In this document: positions 1 through 8,061 of the stretch, piece after piece
How positions within the stretch are numbered: the first letter of the stretch is position 1
Layout of the letters: every line of letters begins with the position of its first letter
From: Psychrilyobacter piezotolerans
GTDB lineage: Bacteria; Fusobacteriota; Fusobacteriia; Fusobacteriales; Fusobacteriaceae
Direction: 5' to 3'
DNA length: 51,684 bases
Assembly (NCBI RefSeq): GCF_003391055.1
Contig: NZ_QUAJ01000023.1
Location: forward strand, 1 to 51,684
Translations under genes and position numbers: made by a program
Notes under the pieces: generated by a model
The model's input: only the letters and a program-made list of their open reading frames with translations
What the model was told of the DNA's origin: nothing
Database searches by the model: none

Positions 1-124
1 AGTTTAGTTTAGTCACTTAAATTATTAGAGTGTAATTTGATATGTGTCAATGGTCTTTTTTTATTTATTGCTAAAACGCTGACATTTTACTTTGCAACTG
101 TGCTGTCTTTTTACTTTACCATAA

Positions 125-1171
125 ACAAGAATAGCAAGAGAACAAAAAATCTGTTATTTAAGTTATCATGATTCTCTAACAGGCCTGCACAACAGAAGAT
201 TTTATGAAGAAAATCTAAGTAAATTAGATATCCCTGAAAACTATCCACTAACAATTGTAATGTCAGATATCAATGGTTTAAAATTGATAAATGATGCTTT
301 TGGTCATAGTGCAGGGGATAAACTCCTTATTTCTGCAGCAAAAATTTTTTCCGATTATTGTAGAGAAACTGATTTGATTGCTAGAATTGGAGGAGATGAG
401 TTTATTGTTGCAATGCCTAACACCAGTGGAGTAGAAGCTGAAAAAATTATAGATAAGATTAACAAAGAAGCAAAAAAAATAACTATTGAATCAATAGAGT
501 TATCAATATCATTTGGATTTGAAACTAAGAATGAGGTTCATGAAAATATTCAAGAAATTTATAGAACTGCTGAAGATCTAATGTATAGAGTAAAACTGAT
601 TGAGATACCTTCAATGAGAAGTGGCGCAATCAAAACAATTTTGAATACATTGTACGAGAAAGATAAGAGTTCTGAGATTCATTCAAGAATCGTATCTCAA
701 ATCAGTGAAAAAATAGCTGTAGCCTATGGAATGAACCGACAAGAAGTTGCCGAAGTGAAAACAGCCGGATTGCTTCATGATATAGGAAAGATAATTATTC
801 CAATCGAAATTATAACTAAAGAAGGAAAATTAACTTCCGAAGAATATAATTTAATAAAAGGACATCCTGAAATAGGATTTAGAATATTAAACTCAAGTCA
901 CGATATGAGGAATATTTCGACTATTGTGTTAGGCCACCACGAAAGATGGGACGGATTAGGATATCCAAGAGGAATAAAAACTGATGAGATTCCAATACAA
1001 TCAAGGATAATTGCCATTGCTGATACATTTGATGCAATGACAAGCGAGAGAACATATCGAGAAGTTTGTACAAATAAACAGGCATTAGATGAAATCATTA
1101 GATGTTCAGGAACTCAGTTTGATCCTAAATTAGTTAAAGTATTTGCAGATAACTTCGAAAAGATAATCTAG
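125..1171 (+). CDS. GGDEF/HD-GYP cyclic-di-GMP protein, 5' end damaged
   Basis: This is a two-domain cyclic-di-GMP protein. The N-terminal diguanylate cyclase (GGDEF) domain begins at the DSLTGLHNRR signature (170-199). It has an RETD inhibitory I-site five residues before an intact IGGDEF loop (GGDEF codons 389-403). The C-terminal HD-GYP phosphodiesterase domain has HDIGK (about 777-791) and an HHERWDG..GYP motif (940-966). Both active sites look intact, so the protein could make and/or degrade c-di-GMP. The frame is open back only to a stop at 122-124 and has no good start before the ATG at 260, which lies inside the GGDEF domain. Frame 1 just upstream (13-148) encodes a hydrophobic, membrane-like segment that would join this frame if one A were removed from the A6 run at 144-149. 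I infer a frameshifted or 5'-truncated membrane-anchored enzyme. Domain identity is certain; the functional state is not. Confidence 0.8.
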   Translation, partial: TRIAREQKICYLSYHDSLTGLHNRRFYEENLSKLDIPENYPLTIVMSDINGLKLINDAFGHSAGDKLLISAAKIFSDYCRETDLIARIGGDEFIVAMPNTSGVEAEKIIDKINKEAKKITIESIELSISFGFETKNEVHENIQEIYRTAEDLMYRVKLIEIPSMRSGAIKTILNTLYEKDKSSEIHSRIVSQISEKIAVAYGMNRQEVAEVKTAGLLHDIGKIIIPIEIITKEGKLTSEEYNLIKGHPEIGFRILNSSHDMRNISTIVLGHHERWDGLGYPRGIKTDEIPIQSRIIAIADTFDAMTSERTYREVCTNKQALDEIIRCSGTQFDPKLVKVFADNFEKII

Positions 1172-1327
1172 GATAAATCTTTACTTTTTATAACGATTAT
1201 GATACTATTTAATGGTAACAGAGAGTAGGACAAGAGTTTCATTAGTTAAAAAACCTTGAATGGATTTAAAGTTAAATGGATTTTAAGAAAAACTTATCTG
1301 TATTAAAATTTTACGGAGGAAATATAT

Positions 1328-1528
1328 ATGTTAAAAGGAACAGTTAAATGGTTCAACGATGATAAAGGATTTGGATTTATTTTGGCAGAAGACGGGAACG
1401 ATTACTTCGCACATTTTTCACAAATCAACAAAGAAGGATTTAAAACTCTGCAGGAGGGAGCGGAAGTAACTTTCGAAATTACTGAAGGTGCTAAAGGTCC
1501 TTGTGCTACAAACATAGAAACTGTATAA
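1328..1528 (+). CDS. cspA: Cold shock protein CspA family
   Basis: This is a 66-residue single cold-shock domain, the normal length of CspA-type RNA chaperones that bind single-stranded RNA/DNA and melt secondary structure. RNP1 is visible as KGFGFI (residues about 16-21). RNP2 is DYFAHF, a slight variant of the usual VFVHF. The N-terminus ([17 protein letters not shown]) is typical. The start follows a strong GGAGGA site at 1316-1321. It is monocistronic: a gap of about 155 bp precedes it and an intrinsic terminator (1550-1579) follows within 25 bp of the stop. Confidence 0.95.
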   Translation: MLKGTVKWFNDDKGFGFILAEDGNDYFAHFSQINKEGFKTLQEGAEVTFEITEGAKGPCATNIETV

Positions 1529-1549
1529 TTATGTAAAATTTTGAGTATT

Positions 1550-1579
1550 AAAGTGGTGGAAATTTCTGCCACTTTTTTA
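1550..1579 (+). terminator. Intrinsic terminator of cspA
   Basis: A 7-bp stem AAAGTGG (1550-1556) pairs with CCACTTT (1569-1575) and is followed by a T run. It lies 22 bp after the cspA stop codon. Confidence 0.75.
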
Positions 1580-1640
1580 TTTGCCGTTAAACAAATTTGT
1601 TTGTGATATAATAAAAGAAAATGAAAAAAGGAGGCAACAC

Positions 1641-2501
1641 ATGCCCTATGAAGGAGCAATATACCGGCCGCCCAGTGAGGCCAACAGTTTAATTTTACAG
1701 GTTACCGTGGGATGCTCCCACAATAGATGTACTTTTTGTTCTATGTATAAGGACAAATCATTCAGGATGAAATCCAAGGAAGAAATATTTGATGATATCG
1801 ATACCTACACCAATGATTTTTATACCAAAGCCTTCCTGGCTGACGGGGATGCAATGCTGCTCCCAACCGGCCTCCTCATTGAAATAATCAGGCGGATCAG
1901 GGCTAAGATGCCCAAGATTAAAAGGATCGGGATCTATGCCCATGCCAATAATCTAAAGACTAAATCTGTGGAGGAGCTGAAATCCCTGCGAGAAGAGGGG
2001 CTGAATATAGTCTATGTAGGGATAGAGAGCGGCAGTGATAAAATTTTGGAAAAAATAAACAAAGGGATTACTTCCGGTGAGATGGAAAAGGAATTGATGA
2101 AAATATCTGAGAGCGGAATAAAACTCTCCATAATGATCATCTCAGGCTTGGGAGGGAAAGAATTAACCCATGAACATGCTGTGGAATCGGCTAAACTACT
2201 GAGCAGAGTCAAGCCTAAATTTCTCTCCCTCCTGACCCTGATGTTGGAAGAAGGAACCCAGTTTTATAACGATGTGAAGAACAATAAAGTAGAGTTATTG
2301 AACCCAGAGGAGATCTTACTGGAAACCAAACTTCTGATAGAAAATTTGGAATTAAATAATACCATATTCCGGGTAAACCATGCTTCTAACTACCTGAGTT
2401 TGGAGGGGGTGCTGAACAGGGATAAGGAGCGTATTTTAGAAGAGATAAATACAGCTGTCAGAGATAAAGACTATATACCCGAATATTTTAGGAGATTATA
2501 A
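1641..2501 (+). CDS. Radical SAM protein
   Basis: This is a radical SAM enzyme of 286 residues. The [4Fe-4S]/AdoMet motif CSHNRCTFC (CxxxxxCxxC arrangement of the family: cysteines in a Cx4-5Cx2C pattern) lies near residue 30 after a beta strand. The core TIM-barrel motifs VGIESGSDKILEKINKG and IMIISGLGG follow. The start is set at 1641 because AAAAGGAGG (1626-1634) precedes that ATG at good spacing; an in-frame upstream ATG at 1581 lies inside the cspA terminator tail and has no ribosome binding site. There is no extra Fe-S or B12 domain. Its substrate cannot be told from the sequence. It resembles the uncharacterised one-domain radical SAM proteins common in anaerobes. It is a single-gene unit between the cspA terminator and the promoter at 2515. 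Confidence 0.88.
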   Translation: MPYEGAIYRPPSEANSLILQVTVGCSHNRCTFCSMYKDKSFRMKSKEEIFDDIDTYTNDFYTKAFLADGDAMLLPTGLLIEIIRRIRAKMPKIKRIGIYAHANNLKTKSVEELKSLREEGLNIVYVGIESGSDKILEKINKGITSGEMEKELMKISESGIKLSIMIISGLGGKELTHEHAVESAKLLSRVKPKFLSLLTLMLEEGTQFYNDVKNNKVELLNPEEILLETKLLIENLELNNTIFRVNHASNYLSLEGVLNRDKERILEEINTAVRDKDYIPEYFRRL

Positions 2502-2514
2502 TTTAATAAAAAAG

Positions 2515-2543
2515 TTGACAAAATCATAAATTTAAACTATTAT
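2515..2543 (+). promoter_or_regulatory. Sigma-70 promoter for DUF3870 gene leader
   Basis: A perfect -35 TTGACA (2515-2520) and a -10 TATTAT (2538-2543) are separated by exactly 17 bp. They lie 14 bp after the radical SAM stop codon. The transcript would have a leader of about 150 nt before the gene at 2703. Confidence 0.65.
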
Positions 2544-2640
2544 TAGTCATAAGTGAACCAAAATGTCATAAATTGTTTTAAAATTTTATATCTATTATAA
2601 AAAAGTAAGATATCTTAGAATATACGATATTAAGTTATTC

Positions 2641-2685
2641 GAGTCAGATTTACTTCCCCAAGGGAGTAGTCTGACTTTTTTTTTG
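2641..2685 (+). terminator. Hairpin-T run in the leader (attenuator or sRNA end)
   Basis: AGTCAGA (2642-2648) pairs with TCTGACT (2670-2676), and an inner CTTCCC/GGGAG segment also pairs. It is followed by nine T residues. It ends only about 18 bp before the ATG of the downstream gene, inside the leader transcribed from the promoter at 2515. It therefore looks like a leader attenuator, or the end of a small RNA, rather than a plain gene terminator. Confidence 0.7.
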
Positions 2686-2702
2686 AAAAATAAGGGGGAT
2701 AA

Positions 2703-3023
2703 ATGAAGAAAAAAAATGTATACGTATCTGGGTATGGAAAGGCACATGAGAAATCCGCTATAACAAAAATATATGGAATTTTTGCTCTGGGCATGATAGT
2801 AGACCCTAATACAGATGAGATCTTAGAGGTAGAGGGATCTTTGGTCTTGGATATAACTAAAAATTTTTTGAAGTGTCTGTTTGTAGGAGAGAAAATTACA
2901 GATGAAAAAAAAATAAGTGAAAAGATTAATGATTTATATTTTGGAGCCTCAAAAAAAGCATTTATTATAGCTTATAAGGATGCACTGAGAAGATACAAGG
3001 AGAAAATTAAATATAATATTTAA
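2703..3023 (+). CDS. DUF3870 domain-containing protein
   Basis: This 106-residue protein matches my memory of the DUF3870 family: a small soluble alpha/beta protein with the pattern GYGKAHEKSAITKIYG, then a GMIVDPNTDEIL strand-turn, then LDITKNFLKCLFVG, and a C-terminal AYKDALRRY helix. The family has no known function and is found in anaerobes, often near amino-acid fermentation genes. The ATG follows AAGGGGGAT at good spacing. It is the first gene of a likely pair with glutamate racemase (start 3096), 72 bp downstream with no terminator between. It sits behind an attenuator-like leader. No catalytic motif is evident. Confidence 0.75.
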   Translation: MKKKNVYVSGYGKAHEKSAITKIYGIFALGMIVDPNTDEILEVEGSLVLDITKNFLKCLFVGEKITDEKKISEKINDLYFGASKKAFIIAYKDALRRYKEKIKYNI

Positions 3024-3095
3024 AGGAGTCTTGTCTACAGGTTTTCTAAATATGGAATGACAATTTTTATAAAGCTATTAATGGAGGTAGAAATA

Positions 3096-3926
3096 ATGTA
3101 TAAAATTGGTATATTTGATTCAGGGGTTGGAGGATTAACAGTTCTTAAAGAGATTCAAAAAATAGTTCCTTTAAGCCATATAATCTACTATGGAGATAAC
3201 GGGAATGCCCCCTACGGAGATAAAACAGAAGCAGAGATAAAAGAACTTTGTTTAAAAATAGGGGAGTTTCTTTATGAAAATGAAGTTGATGTCATAGTGA
3301 TAGCCTGTAATACAGCTACTGCCGCATCGATAAAAACAATGAAAAATAAATTTCCCATACCTGTCATAGGTGTAATAGAACCCGGAATAAGAGCAGCATT
3401 GGAAGTTACGCAAAATAAGAATATAGGTGTAATATTAACTCCTGCAAGTGCCAGAATGGAAGCATATAAAAATGTATTTGACGTCATAGCTCCTAAAACT
3501 CATACTTTAACTGAAAAAGGGTGCAAACTTATCTGTCCAATGATAGAAAATGGATGGGAGGATCGTTATGGTAATTATTTAACCGATGAAATAATCAAAC
3601 TTTATATAGAACAAATTTCCCCTGAAATAGATACCCTTATCTTAGGCTGTACCCACTACCCTATTGTAGAAGAGAATATAGCTAAATACTTTAAAAAAAA
3701 TATAGTGAATCCAGCCAATGAAACTGCAAATGAACTGTTGAAAAACCTTTCCCTGATTAAGCCGAAAGATTTAAATAACACCCATCCAAAGGTTGAATAT
3801 ATAGTTAGTGGAGACAGTAAAAGATTTATTGACTCTGCTGAGAAATTTTTAGGAGAAAAGATAGACAATATATACGAATTAGATCTGCATAAAAAATATA
3901 AAGAATTATTTCATGATGCAGTATAA
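3096..3926 (+). CDS. murI: Glutamate racemase (copy 1)
   Basis: MurI interconverts L- and D-glutamate, normally to supply D-Glu for peptidoglycan in the cytoplasm. The protein is 276 residues, the usual length. The N-terminal IGIFDSGVGGLTV motif, GDNGNAPYG, and both catalytic cysteines are present: C71 in ACNTATA and C185 in GCTHYP. The start at 3096 is preferred because GGAGG at 3083-3087 precedes it; a 13-codon upstream extension to 3057 lacks a site. It is probably co-transcribed with the DUF3870 gene. A second, divergent racemase gene lies at 35816 inside the glutamate-fermentation region, so this copy is the better candidate for the housekeeping cell-wall enzyme, but that split is an inference. 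Confidence 0.92.
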   Translation: MYKIGIFDSGVGGLTVLKEIQKIVPLSHIIYYGDNGNAPYGDKTEAEIKELCLKIGEFLYENEVDVIVIACNTATAASIKTMKNKFPIPVIGVIEPGIRAALEVTQNKNIGVILTPASARMEAYKNVFDVIAPKTHTLTEKGCKLICPMIENGWEDRYGNYLTDEIIKLYIEQISPEIDTLILGCTHYPIVEENIAKYFKKNIVNPANETANELLKNLSLIKPKDLNNTHPKVEYIVSGDSKRFIDSAEKFLGEKIDNIYELDLHKKYKELFHDAV

Positions 3927-3952
3927 TAAATTATATTTTTTAGTATACAAAA

Positions 3953-3999
3953 AACCATGAAATAAGTCACACCTTTTATTGGGGTCCGATTTCATGGTT
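3953..3999 (-). terminator. Terminator of the minus-strand redox operon
   Basis: An 11-bp stem AACCATGAAAT (3953-3963) pairs with ATTTCATGGTT (3989-3999). Read on the minus strand it is followed by a run of T residues (A run 3949-3954). It would also slow transcripts leaving murI on the plus strand. Confidence 0.7.
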
Positions 4000-4077
4000 A
4001 CAGTTTACAACTTACTACTTCTTTTTGCATTATTTACACAAATTTTGAGAATAAAGTCAAATCTATACTACTGTAAT

Positions 4078-5145
4078 TTAAGATTTATAAAGAATATCAG
4101 TTACAAATAAATCTTTTTTTTGTTTATACGATGCTAAAAAATCCAATCTAATAAATGGTAATTGAGCAATTCCATTTTTTCTACCAAGTGTTATAAAAGA
4201 AATAGATCCCTTAATGGGTTTATATGGTTTTGTTTTTTTCCCATTAAGTGTTTTAAGTATATTACTCGCTGTTCTGTCTGCTTGTCTAATAGCTAAAGTA
4301 CCAAGTTTGATTTCCGGAACATTATTGATATCTCCTATAGCCCATATATTTTCAACTCCTTCAATCTGCAGGTAAGAGTTTACTTTAATTTGATTTTTGT
4401 TATCAATCTTGTTAGAAAAATTATTTTTTAAAAAATCAGTATTTATGACATTCCCAAATGATTTATATATTATATCCACTTCATGTCTTTTACCTGAATT
4501 ATCTATGACAACTTTAGAATTATTATTTTCTTCTATAGTAGCACGAGTATTTAAAATAATTTGTACTCCTAATTCTGATAATACTCTATGAGCCTTTTTA
4601 CTAGCCCCTTTTGATAATGGAGACAATATTCTATCACTATTATGAAACAATAAAACTTTTTTATTAGGATATGCTTCTGCAATTTCACCAGCCAATTCTA
4701 CACCTACAGTTCCACCGCCAATAATTGCAATTTTTTCTTTACTCTTTAATTGTTCGGCATAAGCTTCCCATTGTTTTTTTCTTTCGTTAAAACTTTGTTT
4801 ATAATTTATTTTTAGATCCTCAAACCCTCTTGAAGTAGATCCTGTTGCAATAATACAATAATCAAAAGTAATAGTTTGATCATTATCAAGAATAGCCTTA
4901 TTTTTATGTAATTTCACCAATTTTGCTTGAATATGTCTAACCTTTACTATTTCTGATATTCTTCTTCTAACTTTCTTTCCATAATCAAGGGGATCAACTA
5001 TAGCTCTCAACATTCCATAAGGAACTTCAACATAATCTTTAGGTTCAACCAGTGTAATATCTAATTTATCACCCTTATATTTTTCTAATTTTTTAAGAAC
5101 AGATATACCACCTATTCCTCCACCAAAAACAACTATTTTTTTCAT
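4078..5145 (-). CDS. FAD/NAD(P)-dependent oxidoreductase (NDH-2/AIF-like)
   Basis: This is a flavin-dependent pyridine nucleotide reductase of 355 residues with two Rossmann folds. The N-terminal FAD site is VVFGGGIGGISVLKKL. A central NAD(P)H site is IAIIGGGTVGVELAGEI (about residue 140). The C-terminal FAD-flavin contact is IWAIGDINNVPE (about 268). It is shorter than respiratory NDH-2 (about 400) and lacks an obvious membrane anchor, so a soluble reductase is likely. It is the last gene of the operon that also holds MarR, an EFR1-type flavodoxin-ferredoxin and an old yellow enzyme protein; the gap to the OYE gene is 29 bp. Together OYE plus this protein resemble a split 2,4-dienoyl-CoA reductase, whose FMN and FAD/NAD halves are normally fused. 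Electron donor and acceptor are unknown. Confidence 0.82.
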   Translation of the reverse strand: MKKIVVFGGGIGGISVLKKLEKYKGDKLDITLVEPKDYVEVPYGMLRAIVDPLDYGKKVRRRISEIVKVRHIQAKLVKLHKNKAILDNDQTITFDYCIIATGSTSRGFEDLKINYKQSFNERKKQWEAYAEQLKSKEKIAIIGGGTVGVELAGEIAEAYPNKKVLLFHNSDRILSPLSKGASKKAHRVLSELGVQIILNTRATIEENNNSKVVIDNSGKRHEVDIIYKSFGNVINTDFLKNNFSNKIDNKNQIKVNSYLQIEGVENIWAIGDINNVPEIKLGTLAIRQADRTASNILKTLNGKKTKPYKPIKGSISFITLGRKNGIAQLPFIRLDFLASYKQKKDLFVTDILYKS

Positions 5146-5174
5146 AGGATAAATCCTCCTTAAAATTCAATTTT

Positions 5175-6233
5175 CTATAAATGTCGAGGGCACTTTGCAA
5201 AAATATTCATACAACCTGTTTTACAAGACAAGCATGAAATTGGTTTCTTATTTTCTTTTACCTTGTTTGTCCAATTATAATCTGCAACATGAGCTCTACC
5301 AACAGCTACAAAATCCGCCATATTTTTTTCTATAAGATATTTTGCTTGTTCAGGAGTTTTAATTTCATTTACAACAATAACAGGAATAGAAACGTATTTT
5401 TTTATTTCGGTACCACTAAATACAATTGCATTGCAAGGAAACTTATCAGGTACTTTTGGAAGATTTTCTTCATTGAATCCAGCTGATACATGAATATAGT
5501 CAATACCTTTTTTATCAAGTATTTTTGCGATATCTATTCCTTCATTGATAGTAGGTTCATTTGCTCCCATTCTATATCCAATAATAAAATCATTATTTAA
5601 TTCATTCTTTAACAATTCTATAATTTCACAGGCAAATCGCATTCTATTGGATATTCCACCACCATATTCATCTTTTCTTTTATTTACAGTAGGTGAAGCA
5701 AATTGACTTAATAAAAAACCATGAGCTCCATGTAGTTCTATACCGTCTAAACCTGCAAGTTGAGCACGCTTTGCAGCTTTTAAAAAATCTCCCTGTATTT
5801 CGTAGATTTCTTGCTTAGTAATTTCCCTTGCCAATACATTGCCATCCTGAATATACTCAGATGGAGCTACAGAAAGTTTTGCCATAGATGGATCAGTTTT
5901 AAAACCTGGGTACATTATCTGCAAAATAACTTTTGCTCCATTTTCATGACAGATATCTGCAATTTTTTTAAGGCCTTCAATATGTTCATCAGACCATATT
6001 CCTAGATGTGTATCAGCAATACGGCTATTTCTATTTACACTATGACCTTCAAGTATTATAAGCCCGGCTCCGCCTTCGGCAATTTTTTTATAGTGTTTAT
6101 AGAGACGTCTTTCACTGATTTTTCCTTCTTTATTTGCCTCAGCAGGCAAAAGAGAAGAAAGCATAGGAGGAACTACAACTCTATTTTTAATTTTTTTACC
6201 TTTAATATTAATTTCTGAAAATAAATTTTTCAT
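5175..6233 (-). CDS. Old yellow enzyme family NADH:flavin oxidoreductase
   Basis: This FMN-dependent TIM-barrel ene-reductase has 352 residues. Family motifs seen are NRVVVPPML (start of barrel), GGAGLIILEG, the substrate/FMN motif ELHGAHGFLLSQFASPTVNKR, the RMRF segment and IGYRMGANE. At the C-terminus, CLSCKTGCMNIFAKC resembles the Cx2Cx3C...C ligand set of the [4Fe-4S] cluster in 2,4-dienoyl-CoA reductase and trimethylamine dehydrogenase, but the spacing to the last cysteine is shorter. The FAD/NAD half of those enzymes is missing and seems to be supplied by the next gene (5145-4078). The gene sits 46 bp after the EFR1 gene in the MarR-controlled operon. The likely role is reduction of an activated C=C bond or detoxification of an electrophile; the substrate is unknown. 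Confidence 0.88.
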   Translation of the reverse strand: MKNLFSEINIKGKKIKNRVVVPPMLSSLLPAEANKEGKISERRLYKHYKKIAEGGAGLIILEGHSVNRNSRIADTHLGIWSDEHIEGLKKIADICHENGAKVILQIMYPGFKTDPSMAKLSVAPSEYIQDGNVLAREITKQEIYEIQGDFLKAAKRAQLAGLDGIELHGAHGFLLSQFASPTVNKRKDEYGGGISNRMRFACEIIELLKNELNNDFIIGYRMGANEPTINEGIDIAKILDKKGIDYIHVSAGFNEENLPKVPDKFPCNAIVFSGTEIKKYVSIPVIVVNEIKTPEQAKYLIEKNMADFVAVGRAHVADYNWTNKVKENKKPISCLSCKTGCMNIFAKCPRHL

Positions 6234-6278
6234 AAAATCTCCCCTTTATACATTTGGTGTCACATATCCTACACCGAA

Positions 6279-7064
6279 TTATTTTATTATTTTAGTATTT
6301 ACTAAGTTATATTGTTCAAAAGACTTATTTTTAGCAAGATATGCGTTTTTAGGGCAAATATTTAGGCATTTTGCACAAGCCAGACAATGATCATTAAATA
6401 TAATTTTATTATCTCTGATTTTTATATTATGATTTGGACATTTTTTAACACATAAAGTACACAGAGTACACTTATCACCATCAACCTTTAAATATTTATT
6501 AGCAAAGTTTGGAATCCACCCCTTATTCAGTGCTTTGTACATAGTTTCAAACAGTACTTGTTTTATTATTGATTTTTTATCAATTTGAGGTTTTCCATTA
6601 AAGTAGAATTCCATCATATTATTTATTTTTTTGATAACATCCCTATACATAGATTGAATTTCTATTTCTGTATTTTTTTCATGATTCATCATATAAAAAC
6701 CATTTGGCATTAAGAATGATTGGGCTGATATGACGTTATATCCTGATTTATTTAAATGCTTTTTTAAGGTCATATGACCATAGGATTCGCCCCAGCTATG
6801 TGTGGTATAAGTGATGAAATCCTTACTTTTATTGTCTTCGTATTCAATATATTCATCAATAAAATTAAATACTTTTGCAGACGCTACTTTTGAATATGTC
6901 GGGGATCCAATAATAAACAGATCATAGTCCCTTAATTTACTAGACCATTGACTTATATCCACTAAATCTACTTTATAATTTGCAGTGAGCAAACGTTCTT
7001 TAAAAACTTCTGCAACCTTATAGGTATTACCTGTTCCAGAAAAATAAACAATAGCTGCTTTCAT
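6279..7064 (-). CDS. EFR1-type flavodoxin-ferredoxin fusion
   Basis: This 261-residue soluble electron carrier has a flavodoxin-like N-terminal domain and two [4Fe-4S] clusters at the C-terminus. The flavodoxin phosphate-binding loop is YFSGTGNTYKVAE (about residues 7-19). The clusters are the two sets CTLCTLCVKKCP and CLACAKCLNICP (about residues 198-240). This order matches the EFR1 family of ferrodoxin proteins found in anaerobes. The start has an AAGGAGG site. It lies 39 bp after the MarR gene and directly before the OYE gene, so it probably feeds electrons to the flavoproteins of this operon. Confidence 0.88.
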   Translation of the reverse strand: MKAAIVYFSGTGNTYKVAEVFKERLLTANYKVDLVDISQWSSKLRDYDLFIIGSPTYSKVASAKVFNFIDEYIEYEDNKSKDFITYTTHSWGESYGHMTLKKHLNKSGYNVISAQSFLMPNGFYMMNHEKNTEIEIQSMYRDVIKKINNMMEFYFNGKPQIDKKSIIKQVLFETMYKALNKGWIPNFANKYLKVDGDKCTLCTLCVKKCPNHNIKIRDNKIIFNDHCLACAKCLNICPKNAYLAKNKSFEQYNLVNTKIIK

Positions 7065-7103
7065 TTATATTACCTCCTTAAAAAATACTAATATATAGGA
7101 CCT

Positions 7104-7520
7104 TTATTTCAAGTCACCGATTATCTTCATCATTAATTCCCCTAAAATATCTTTGTCTCCATCTGAAAATGACAAAAACATCTTTTTTTTAATATTTTCT
7201 ACAATAGTAAGAATGTGGTCTTTCATCTCTTCTGCCCGATCAGTAGTTTCTACATAATAGACTCTTTTATCTTCTTTGGATTGATATTTTACTAAATAAC
7301 CATTTTTTTCCAATGTATTAATCATCTCCGTAACTGTAGACTTTTTCTTTTCCAGTTGTTTAACCAGTTCCTTAATTTCCGACCTGCCGTTATTTGAATA
7401 GACAACAGACAGTAACCATATATGACCACAGCTTATGTCGATGCTATTTTGCTTCAATTTTTTTTGTAATTCTTTATTTATACGTTCACGTATTATCCCC
7501 AGTGCCACTAATAAATCCAT
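7104..7520 (-). CDS. MarR family transcriptional regulator
   Basis: This is a winged-helix MarR-type repressor of 138 residues. The DNA-binding helix region is IKELVKQLEKKKSTVTEMINTLEKNGYLVKYQSKEDKRVYYVETT, with the family's wing motif near residues 55-95. The start at 7520 is chosen because AGAGGTGG lies just upstream of this ATG; the in-frame ATG at 7550 would place that site inside the coding region. It is the first gene of the four-gene redox operon. The promoter (7566-7594) overlaps a 16-bp palindrome and a second copy (7544-7559, 7571-7586), so autoregulation is very likely. MarR members usually respond to phenolics, oxidants or electrophiles, which suits a downstream OYE, but the ligand is not known. 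Confidence 0.9.
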   Translation of the reverse strand: MDLLVALGIIRERINKELQKKLKQNSIDISCGHIWLLSVVYSNNGRSEIKELVKQLEKKKSTVTEMINTLEKNGYLVKYQSKEDKRVYYVETTDRAEEMKDHILTIVENIKKKMFLSFSDGDKDILGELMMKIIGDLK

Positions 7521-7543
7521 AATTCCACCTCTTTTAATAAAAT

Positions 7544-7586
7544 AGTTCAAAATTGAACTTAATTAATTATAGTCCATTTTTGAACT
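7544..7586. promoter_or_regulatory. Paired 16-bp MarR-type operators
   Basis: A perfect palindrome AGTTCAAAATTGAACT lies at 7544-7559, and a second copy with two changed positions (AGTCCATTTTTGAACT) lies at 7571-7586. The start-to-start distance is 27 bp. The second copy sits between the -35 and -10 of the operon promoter and the first lies just after the -10, so a bound repressor would block polymerase. Confidence 0.72.
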
Positions 7587-7594
7587 ATTGTCAA
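7566..7594 (-). promoter_or_regulatory. Consensus promoter of the marR redox operon
   Basis: On the minus strand there is TTGACA (7594-7589), a 17-bp spacer and TATAAT (7571-7566). This is a full match to the sigma-70 consensus, about 45 bp upstream of the MarR start codon. Confidence 0.85.
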
Positions 7595-7801
7595 TAAATT
7601 ATTCTAATAGAAGATATTGTCCCTACTTATCAAATTGTTCAATTACACCTCAATGGGTAGACAGAAATGAAGTCTTTAGAGTATACTTTTATTAAGATGA
7701 AATAGGTAAATCTATTAATCTAACCGATATAGAATGTAAATGTTTATTCAGTGTATATTTAAGAAAGCTATCTTTTGTTTGGTATAAAAATAGAATAATG
7801 A

Positions 7802-7969
7802 TTTTTATTTGCTTGCAGCGATGAACTACATCAAACTTTTGTTCAAGGAAGAGGTGGAAGATTTTTAGATGTAATAATAGATTCTACCGGTGGGATGATT
7901 GGAATAATCTTTGCCAGTGTAAACTTTAGACAAAAGAAATCTAGAAAAATTATAACAAAAAAATCTTAG
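7802..7969 (+). pseudogene. VanZ family C-terminal remnant
   Basis: The only coding trace in the gap 7600-8061 is an open stretch without a start codon. It reads FACSDELHQTFVQGRGGRF and continues to a glycine-rich helix and a basic tail ending at the TAG 7967-7969. This matches the conserved C-terminal half of VanZ-like membrane proteins (pattern SDE-hHQ-FVPGR-g--DV-iD--G). An in-frame stop at 7799-7801 removes everything upstream, and I see no N-terminal VanZ sequence in other frames. I read it as a decayed gene; its terminator at 8017-8045 survives. The rest of the gap (7600-7800) shows nothing recognisable. Confidence 0.65.
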
Positions 7970-8016
7970 AAAGAATTAAAATCCTAGATTATCAAATTAA
8001 TACAACAGCCATATTT

Positions 8017-8045
8017 CGCCACGAGAAGTATTCTCGGGGCGTTTT
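8017..8045 (+). terminator. Hairpin terminator after the VanZ remnant
   Basis: CGCC-CGAGAA pairs with TTCTCG-GGCG (8017-8041), with a TTTT tail, 16 bp before the ribosome binding site of the MATE gene. Confidence 0.55.
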
Positions 8046-8061
8046 CTACAGAGGAGAGAGA

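Noticed and set aside
1581-1640. Upstream ATG for the radical SAM gene
   Set aside because: It falls at the end of the cspA terminator; the ATG at 1641 has a strong ribosome binding site.
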